The position numbers and the translations under genes were made by a program. Positions 57,952 to 64,000 of a DNA stretch of 64,000 nucleotides are shown piece by piece. The DNA comes from Bryobacteraceae bacterium (lineage in GTDB: Bacteria > Acidobacteriota > Terriglobia > Bryobacterales > Bryobacteraceae), in contig JASHNT010000140.1 in NCBI GenBank assembly GCA_030041495.1, positions 1-64,000 on the forward strand, written 5' to 3'. The notes beneath the pieces were generated by a model that was not told the origin of the DNA, ran no database searches, and worked only from the letters and a program-made list of their open reading frames with translations. Within the stretch, counting starts at the first letter, position 1. Every line of letters starts with the position of its first letter.

Positions 57952-58706
57952 TCGGCGATGCGTAGCGCTTCGACGGTGAAAGCTTCGTCCTTGAGCGGAA
58001 GATTGTAGTCCACCTTGTCATAGTGCATCGCCGTGCGAGTTTTGCGGATGGTGTCGATCACTCCCACGGAGCGGGCCGTCCAGATTCCCTGGATCATTTC
58101 GAAATCCGTGTAGTCGATGGTTCTGGCCAAGCCCTTCTTGTTGTAACATTCAATGCGCTGAAAGGTGTAGTTGGTTTTGTCGATGTAGAAATAACAGTGA
58201 GTGTACCCGGAGGCCTTCTTGGGCTTGGCGTCGATCTTCCACTGGCCGTTCATTTCGCCGTCGATCGTGTACGTGTACTGATCCGCGTCGCGCTCTTCCA
58301 GGTCCTCGAAGGTGAAATCCGTGCCGAAGAAGCGGGTTGAGCGGTCCTGGACAGCTACCTTTTGCTCGCGTCCCACGGCCGGGCGCCATAGCCATTGATC
58401 GCTGGCCGCGTCGGGGTGATTCACGATCAATAGCGCCACTCCCTTCACCTCCGCCGGACCGGTGAAGCGCAGAATGCCTTTGCTCTTCCCGAAATCGCCG
58501 ATCCGCTCATAGACCCAGCGCTTGGTCACGAGAGCTTTGCTGTTAGCCGGACAGCCCTTGGGCGACGTGCAACTGTAGAGTGTGCCTTCATAACGCATTG
58601 AGTTCGTATGCTGGCGCTTTTGCACCTCCAACATGATTTGATGGCCGTCCTGACCCCAGGCCACGCCCGCGGCGGCGGCCAGCAATATAATCGCGATCTT
58701 ATTCAT
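57948..58706 (-). CDS. LolA-like outer-membrane lipoprotein-sorting protein
   Basis: 252 residues: a signal peptide, then a half-barrel-like core (LVTKRWVYERIGDFGKSKGILRF, PDAASDQWLWRPAVGREQKV, TFEDLEERDADQYTYTID). It matches the LolA-like (outer membrane lipoprotein-sorting) family of periplasmic lipid carriers. It overlaps the permease gene by eight bases and the barrel gene by four, so the carrier, pump and barrel are made together. Confidence 0.85.
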   Translation of the reverse strand: MNKIAIILLAAAAGVAWGQDGHQIMLEVQKRQHTNSMRYEGTLYSCTSPKGCPANSKALVTKRWVYERIGDFGKSKGILRFTGPAEVKGVALLIVNHPDAASDQWLWRPAVGREQKVAVQDRSTRFFGTDFTFEDLEERDADQYTYTIDGEMNGQWKIDAKPKKASGYTHCYFYIDKTNYTFQRIECYNKKGLARTIDYTDFEMIQGIWTARSVGVIDTIRKTRTAMHYDKVDYNLPLKDEAFTVEALRIAE

Positions 58707-61239
58707 ACTCCAAGGCCTCTACTAATGATCCTCGCACTGCTTGCTCCCCTGGTCCAAGCGCGGCCAACCATGCCGCGCCCAAAATCACCGGCAGCAATCC
58801 GAACGCGATCCCGAACGGATAGGCGTATCCGAGATCGATGCCGATAATGTCCCTTTGCGTCACCTGCACGCTGTAATATAACTGCACGGCCCCCAAGCCT
58901 AGCCCCAGAGCCAGGCCGATCACGCCAATGGCCGCAGCCTCCATCCAAATAGTGTGCCGTATCTGCCATCGTAATCCGCCGACGGCTTGCAACACGCCCA
59001 GCTCCCGCCGCCGGTCGGTGATGGAAACCGTGAGAGCGTTGACGATTCCCAAAATCGCCACCAGCACCGCGACGGCGATCTGCACATAGGTGAGACCGAA
59101 CCATTGATTGGTCAGGCGGTCGATGTAGCCTCGCACTTCGGCGTTGGTCATCACGAAGATACGGCTCTTGGCCGAAAACGCATTCAGAATCGCCTGCCGC
59201 ACGCCGGGGGCACTGAAGCCGGGTTTCAGAAAAATGCCGAAGCTGGTGATGCCGGTGTCGTTCCAGGCGCGGACATATGCATCCCGCGAAATGAACAAGG
59301 TACCTTGCTGATCCGTGAAATCCCGTACCACGCCCGCAATGCGCATGTGCAGCATGCCGGAAGGCGAGGGGATCTCCACGGAGTCTCCCAATTTTGCTCC
59401 ATGGAGGGTTACGAAATTTTCCGAGGCGATAGCTCCGGCGCCCGCCAGCGTTTGCTCGAGCATGCGGGCAGGATGGCCGGCCACCAAGGGCTGATGTGAG
59501 AATCGCATCAGCGCGCCGTGATCCGCCGCCAGCAGCATCACCGGCGAACCATTCACCTGGATACGCACGCCGCGCACCATCTGCACATCCGCGACGCCGG
59601 GAATCGCGCGCAGTCCGGCGCCGAGGGACTCCGGCAACACAAAGGTCCGGTTGGTCAAGTTCTCCACCGGTGTCACCAGCAAATCCAGGTTGAGCGAGAC
59701 GTGCATCCACTCCGCGATGGCGTCATAGCTGGCGCGGGCCAGTCCGCCGAGCGAAACCACCAGCGCCAGCGACAACATCAGCGCGGCGACGGTTCCGGAC
59801 GTCCGGCGCGGCGCTTGGATCAAACTGTCGGCCGCCAGAGTGCCCTCCACCGGCCGCACCTTTGCCAGCACGGGTCGGATCGCGCGCGCCAGCCAGAGCG
59901 TTACGGCCGGAGAAAGCAGGACCGCTGCCAGCACGGCCAACAAGAATCCAGCGTATAAGACCACGCCGATTCGTCCAAATCCCAGCGCAACCAGCGAGGC
60001 GCATACGCAAGCGATGGCCCATCGCCGCCGCGCGCGATTTTCGCCTTCGCTCAAGGATTGATATTGTCCCTTCTGTAACGCCTTCACGGGATCGACGCGC
60101 GCCGCGTTACGGGCCGGGATCACGGCCGCGACCAGGCTGGTGAGCACACCCATCGCCCCAGCCGCCAGCGCGAGCTTCGGATCCAATGTGATCTCGCCCG
60201 CGCCTTGCGCGACTCCGTAGACGTCCTGGAGCAAGCTTCCGATGTAGCCGGCCATCGCGCGCGCCAAAGCCAGTCCGGCGACGATACCGAGCGCCGTCCC
60301 GGCGAGTCCGGTGAGAGCGCTCTCCGCCAGGAACAGCGTGCGAATTTGCGCCCGCGTCGCCCCGAGCGCGCGCAGAATCCCAATCTCCGCGCGGCGCTGC
60401 GTGACAGCGATGGCGAAGGTGTTGTAGATGATGAACATTCCGATGAACAGCGCAAACAAGCTGGTGATATCGGAGGCGATGGCGTAGACGCGTGAGGTGG
60501 CTTCGAACTGTTGGCCGCGCGAGCTGGGCGGCTCGACTTGAAATCCGGGTCCAAGCGAGGCCTTCAGCTTTTCCTCACCCTCATCCAGGGACACGCCTTC
60601 CTTGAGTGCGAGGTCCACGCGATCGAAGCGTTTGCCGCGCCCGAACATTTTTTCCGCGGCGTAGATGTCCATCACGGCCAGGTCGCCGCCGAAAGCGCCG
60701 GCCAACCCTCCAGGTTGCATGATTCCACGCACGATGAAGACTTCCTGGCCGGCCATGGTATCGAGGGGCAGGCGGCTGCCGATGGTCAATCCTTTCCGGT
60801 CCGCGAGAGTCTTGCTCACCATCAGCGAATCCGGCTGGGCCAGAAACACCAGCGGATCGTCGATGCCGTCCTCGGAATTCTCCAGGTCGTAGGTGCGCAG
60901 GCTGCGATCGCCCAGCATATCAACCCCGAGAATCAATAGATTGGTCCCGCCGGCCGAGACGGTGGCTTCGATCACCGGCGCCGCGGCGCTCACTTCGGGA
61001 AGGCTGCGGACTTTGTCGAGGACGCCTTCGTCGAAGCCAGGCTCGCCTGCGGTCACCTGCAATTGCGCCTTTCCGGCGATGCGATCGATGGTCTGTTGAA
61101 ACGCGGCCAGCACGCTCTGATTGGCAGTGTGCATGCCGACGAACACAGCCACGCCTAACACGATTCCCGCGATGGTCAGCAGCCAGCGGAATCCGTGCTT
61201 GCGCGCGTAAGGCCAACTGATCAGGCGCAGCAGCATCAT
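58699..61239 (-). CDS. FtsX/LolC-type ABC transporter permease (double domain)
   Basis: 846 residues with two FtsX/MacB-type units. An N-terminal anchor (LLTIAGIVLGVAVFVGMH) and a periplasmic MacB-PCD domain (about 45-245) precede three spans at 260-400 (SDITSLFALFIGMFIIYNTFAIAV, AQIRTLFLAESALTGLAGTALG). A second periplasmic domain (490-700) and three C-terminal spans (YVQIAVAVLVAILGIVNALTVSI onward) follow. Its duplicated form is typical of lipid- or lipoprotein-extracting mechanotransducers. It is fed by the ATPase overlapping its start. Confidence 0.88.
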   Translation of the reverse strand: MMLLRLISWPYARKHGFRWLLTIAGIVLGVAVFVGMHTANQSVLAAFQQTIDRIAGKAQLQVTAGEPGFDEGVLDKVRSLPEVSAAAPVIEATVSAGGTNLLILGVDMLGDRSLRTYDLENSEDGIDDPLVFLAQPDSLMVSKTLADRKGLTIGSRLPLDTMAGQEVFIVRGIMQPGGLAGAFGGDLAVMDIYAAEKMFGRGKRFDRVDLALKEGVSLDEGEEKLKASLGPGFQVEPPSSRGQQFEATSRVYAIASDITSLFALFIGMFIIYNTFAIAVTQRRAEIGILRALGATRAQIRTLFLAESALTGLAGTALGIVAGLALARAMAGYIGSLLQDVYGVAQGAGEITLDPKLALAAGAMGVLTSLVAAVIPARNAARVDPVKALQKGQYQSLSEGENRARRRWAIACVCASLVALGFGRIGVVLYAGFLLAVLAAVLLSPAVTLWLARAIRPVLAKVRPVEGTLAADSLIQAPRRTSGTVAALMLSLALVVSLGGLARASYDAIAEWMHVSLNLDLLVTPVENLTNRTFVLPESLGAGLRAIPGVADVQMVRGVRIQVNGSPVMLLAADHGALMRFSHQPLVAGHPARMLEQTLAGAGAIASENFVTLHGAKLGDSVEIPSPSGMLHMRIAGVVRDFTDQQGTLFISRDAYVRAWNDTGITSFGIFLKPGFSAPGVRQAILNAFSAKSRIFVMTNAEVRGYIDRLTNQWFGLTYVQIAVAVLVAILGIVNALTVSITDRRRELGVLQAVGGLRWQIRHTIWMEAAAIGVIGLALGLGLGAVQLYYSVQVTQRDIIGIDLGYAYPFGIAFGLLPVILGAAWLAALGPGEQAVRGSLVEALEYE

Positions 61240-61910
61240 TTGGTGACGTCCTCAAACACTCGGCCGTCGCGAATGTGAATGGTGCGGGCGCAGGATTCAG
61301 CCACGCCGGCATCGTGCGTCACCACCAGAACGGTCGAGCCGAGCCGCTGATGCAAATCGTGAATCAGGTCCAGAATTTCGAGGCCGGTGACGCTATCCAG
61401 GTTGCCGGTCGGCTCATCGGCTAGCAGCACGGGAGGGTACACGCTCAAAGCTCGGGCGATGGCTACGCGCTGCCGCTCACCTCCGGAGAGCTCGTCGGGG
61501 AGGTGATCCATCCGCGCATCGAGCTTCACCAGCTCCAGCAACTCCCTGGCGCGCTCAGCGGTTTTCTTGCGCGGCCATCCGCGCAGATGCAGGGGAAGGG
61601 AGACGTTTTCGAGGCAGGAAAGCGTAGGAAGCAGATTGAAAAATTGAAAGATGAAGCCGATTTTATCGCGGCGGATGCGGGTGAGCTCATCGTCGCTTAA
61701 CTGCGAGAGCGCCGATCCATCCAGGACCACTTCGCCGGAAGTAGCGCGGTCCAAGCCGCCGATCAAATTCAACAGCGTCGATTTCCCCGACCCTGATGGT
61801 CCCACGATAGCCACCAGCTCACCCCGGCAGATTTCCAGGTCGATCCGGTCCAAAGCGGTCACTTTGCGCGCGCCGTCAAACTGTTTCGACACCCCTTTCA
61901 GCGAGATCAC
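61236..61910 (-). CDS. ABC transporter ATP-binding protein (LolD-like)
   Basis: 224 residues from GTG 61910, with AAAGG four bases upstream. Walker [10 protein letters not shown] (37-45), Q-loop [12 protein letters not shown], signature [15 protein letters not shown], Walker [12 protein letters not shown] and the H-loop VVTHD. Closest to the LolD/MacB/FtsE group. It overlaps the permease by four bases (ATGA) and is the first gene of the leftward operon; the divergent HyuA gene starts 30 bases away. Confidence 0.93.
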   Translation of the reverse strand: MISLKGVSKQFDGARKVTALDRIDLEICRGELVAIVGPSGSGKSTLLNLIGGLDRATSGEVVLDGSALSQLSDDELTRIRRDKIGFIFQFFNLLPTLSCLENVSLPLHLRGWPRKKTAERARELLELVKLDARMDHLPDELSGGERQRVAIARALSVYPPVLLADEPTGNLDSVTGLEILDLIHDLHQRLGSTVLVVTHDAGVAESCARTIHIRDGRVFEDVTK

Positions 61911-61940
61911 TACCTTTCATGATGGCAGGTACAATCGGAC

Positions 61941-63857
61941 ATGCGGATTGGGGTGGATGCGGGCGGCACCTTTACGGATTTCGTCGTCCTGCACGACAAC
62001 GGCCGTCTGGAATCGTTCAAGTTACCCTCCAATCCGCATGCTCCGGCGCAGGTGATTCGGGCCGGTCTGGAGCGCGCGGCCGGCTCGGCGAAGAGGGTTG
62101 ACGTGGTTCATGGGTCCACGGTCGCCACCAACGCACTGCTCGAGCGCAAGGGCGCGCGCACCGCTTTTGTGACCACGGCCGGATTCGAAGACCTCCTCGA
62201 GATCGGCCGCCAGAATCGGGCCGAGCTGTATAACCTCACGCCTGCGCCGCGCCGTCCGCTGATCGATCGCGCGTTGTGCTTCGGCGTGGAGGAGCGCACG
62301 CTCTTCGATGGCTCGGTTTTGCGCGCTCCTTCGCTCGCCGCGCTGAAGCGGCTAGCCGCGAAATTGAAGCGTTCGCGAGCCCGCGCAATCGCCATTTGCT
62401 TCCTGCACTCCTACCGGAATCCGAAACATGAGCGCGCGGCGTTGAAGGCGCTTACGGACCTCGACGCCTACATTTGCGCATCGCACCAAATCAGCCCGGA
62501 ATTTCGTGAGTATGAGCGGGCCTCAACCGCCGCGGTTAACGCTTACGTCGGGCCACTGATGGAAGCGTATTTGACTGAGCTTAGCCGCGCCCGGCGCTTC
62601 CGTATCGCGATCATGCAATCGAACGGCGGATTTTTATCGGCGAGCGGTGCAGCGCGGCATGCTGTGCGCACCGTCCTCTCCGGGCCGGCGGGCGGCGTGG
62701 TGGGCGCTGTTACCGTCGCGCGGGCGAGCGGGCTCCGGCGATTGCTCGGCTTCGACATGGGCGGCACTTCCACCGATGTCAGTCTAGTGGACGGTGAGCC
62801 ACGGCACACCACCGAGTCTCTAATCGGCGGGCTGCCGCTTCGCGTCCCCATGCTGGATATTCACACCGTTGGCGCGGGCGGAGGGTCCATCGCGCGCGTC
62901 GACGCCGGAGGGTTGTTGCGCGTCGGCCCGGAGAGCGCGGGCGCGGACCCCGGACCGGCCTGCTATGGCGAGGGCACCGAAGCCACCGTGACCGATGCGC
63001 ACGTCGCGCTCGGCCGAATGGAGACGCTGTTGGGCGGCGCGATGGCCATCGACGCGAATCGGGCTGCGGCGGCGATCGATCGCATCGCGAAGCGGCTTAA
63101 GCTTTCCCGCGACGCAGCCGCTGCCGGCATCCTGCGCATCGCCAACGCGAATATGGAGCGCGCGATTCGGACGATCTCCGTGGAGCGGGGCCACGATCCG
63201 CGCGACTTCGCTCTGGTCGCTTTCGGAGGATGCGGGGGGTTGCACGCGTGCGAAATCGCCGCGGAGCTTGGCATTCGAACCGTGATTGCGCCCCAGTATG
63301 CCGGAGCTCTTTCCGCACTCGGCATGTTGATGGCGGATCCGGTGCGCGATTATTCCGCGGGCGTTCTGGGACGCGGCAATCTTGAGGAGCGCTTTGCCGC
63401 GCTGGAGCGCCAAGCCAAACGTGAATCATCGGATGCGATGATCGAGCGCTCCGCCGATCTCCGCTATCGCGGCCAGAGTTACGAGATCAACGTTGCTTGT
63501 CCCGGTTCGATCGAGGAGTGCGCTCCGCGCTTCCATCGTGAGCACGCCCGGCTCTACGGCTACGCGAATCCGAACACCGAAATCGAAGTTGTTACGCTGC
63601 GGGTCCGCGCGCGGACGGCTCTCACCAAGCCGTCGCTAGGAGCCGTCCGTTCCGGCGCGGGCCCGGGTCCTACGCGCCGCAGGGTCCTTGTCGATGGCGG
63701 GTGGCGGAATCTCGAAGTCTGGGATCGCGAAGGCCTTGGGGCAAAAATACGCCGTGGCCCGGCTATAGTGCTCGAGTATGGCTCAACCACCTTGGTCCCA
63801 TCCGGTTGGCGGTATCGCCTGGACCGGGGTGGCAACCTATTGATCCAACAGAGCTGA
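61941..63857 (+). CDS. Hydantoinase/oxoprolinase A-type subunit (HyuA)
   Basis: A 638-residue ASKHA-fold protein: VDAGGTFTDFVV (phosphate 1) at the N-terminus, VVHGSTVATNALLERKGART, GFDMGGTSTDVSLVDG, HTVGAGGGSIARVDAGG, and ALVAFGGCGGLHACEIA. It hydrolyses N-acyl rings such as hydantoins or 5-oxoproline, or carboxylates ketones, with a HyuB partner. The HyuB gene is not seen downstream inside the window, where only a brnT-like fragment remains. It is divergent from the ABC operon. Confidence 0.93.
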   Translation: MRIGVDAGGTFTDFVVLHDNGRLESFKLPSNPHAPAQVIRAGLERAAGSAKRVDVVHGSTVATNALLERKGARTAFVTTAGFEDLLEIGRQNRAELYNLTPAPRRPLIDRALCFGVEERTLFDGSVLRAPSLAALKRLAAKLKRSRARAIAICFLHSYRNPKHERAALKALTDLDAYICASHQISPEFREYERASTAAVNAYVGPLMEAYLTELSRARRFRIAIMQSNGGFLSASGAARHAVRTVLSGPAGGVVGAVTVARASGLRRLLGFDMGGTSTDVSLVDGEPRHTTESLIGGLPLRVPMLDIHTVGAGGGSIARVDAGGLLRVGPESAGADPGPACYGEGTEATVTDAHVALGRMETLLGGAMAIDANRAAAAIDRIAKRLKLSRDAAAAGILRIANANMERAIRTISVERGHDPRDFALVAFGGCGGLHACEIAAELGIRTVIAPQYAGALSALGMLMADPVRDYSAGVLGRGNLEERFAALERQAKRESSDAMIERSADLRYRGQSYEINVACPGSIEECAPRFHREHARLYGYANPNTEIEVVTLRVRARTALTKPSLGAVRSGAGPGPTRRRVLVDGGWRNLEVWDREGLGAKIRRGPAIVLEYGSTTLVPSGWRYRLDRGGNLLIQQS

Positions 63858-63917
63858 GAAATATAGCTCCTTTTTGACGCGGCGCGAGGCAGTGTATGGA
63901 ATCGTTACGCTAGGACC

Positions 63918-64000
63918 GTGGAGTTCGAATGGGACCCTGTCGAGCCTCCGCAGGCACAAGGTTTCGTTTCACGACGCTGCGACCGTGTTTGGCGATCCAC
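63918..64000 (+). pseudogene. Frameshifted BrnT-like toxin fragment (window edge)
   Basis: From GTG 63918 the frame reads VEFEWDP, the start of BrnT ribonuclease toxins. The conserved continuation SLRRHKVSFHDAATVFGDP is present but one frame away, beginning at about 63943, with a few codons missing between. BrnT toxins have an EWDP then a LRKHGVSFEEA-type motif in one frame, so a small deletion has broken this copy. The gene runs off the window; downstream brnA cannot be judged. Confidence 0.65.

Overview
The window is high-GC bacterial chromosome. It carries the replication-initiation cluster dnaA-dnaN-gyrB (leftward, 11813 to 6614), two origin-like elements and a tRNA-Gly(GCC). Gene content points to Acidobacteriota, most likely the Solibacter/Bryobacter branch: many ECF sigma factors and secreted proteins, a secreted pair with the motif PDLSGVW beside a DUF6152-like protein, a DUF4252-like gene in a sigma-factor operon, and an incomplete Acidobacteria-like pilus/type II secretion operon. 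This assignment rests on family recognition only; no database search was possible.

Layout. 1-5.9 kb: four GT2 glycosyltransferases, one GT4 (DUF1972-type) transferase and alanine racemase, all rightward and overlapping or nearly so (cell-surface polysaccharide and peptidoglycan precursors). 6-12.4 kb: PEBP-like protein, gyrB, dnaN, a 150-bp inverted-repeat element, dnaA, a DnaA-box palindrome and tRNA-Gly. 12.5-23.7 kb: membrane-fusion protein plus ABC ATPase without a permease, a winged-helix P-loop ATPase, MFS transporter, malonyl-CoA-synthetase-like ligase, glycogen synthase, a broken mazF-like fragment, thioredoxin, class A beta-lactamase and lactate permease. 23.7-27 kb: an NtrC/NtrY-type two-component pair and an acetyltransferase. 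27-35.7 kb: a leftward type IV pilus/type II secretion operon (GspF, GspE/PilB, PilM, PilN, PilO, a PilP-like protein and a huge pseudopilin-like protein), interrupted between gspF and gspE by a nucleotidyltransferase toxin-like pair and a structured non-coding stretch. 35.8-42.3 kb: DUF2238 protein, amidohydrolase, Tyr/Gly-rich secreted protein, ECF sigma/anti-sigma operon ending in a decayed gene, membrane protein and DegT aminotransferase. 42.4-47.9 kb: an unusual rightward operon of two response regulators, an outer-membrane barrel, a secreted cupredoxin and a sensor kinase, then an acetyltransferase. 47.8-50.7 kb: secreted pair, ECF sigma factor, RlpA, and a tiny lysine-rich peptide gene with its own promoter and terminator. 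50.7-61.9 kb: a long leftward run of nearly overlapping genes (Lol/Mac-like ABC ATPase and permease, LolA-like protein, outer-membrane protein, SMP-30, NUDIX, mutS2, YjbR, galU, TlpA-like). 61.9-64 kb: hydantoinase/oxoprolinase A subunit and a frameshifted brnT-like fragment at the edge.

The most interesting items are the 21-residue basic peptide gene at 50.5 kb, the toxin-like pair and pseudoknot-capable RNA splitting the pilus operon, the two-regulator/barrel/cupredoxin/kinase operon, the Lol-like export operon, and the inverted-repeat element between dnaA and dnaN. Three decayed genes (mazF-like, brnT-like and a sigma-operon gene) may be real or may be assembly errors.
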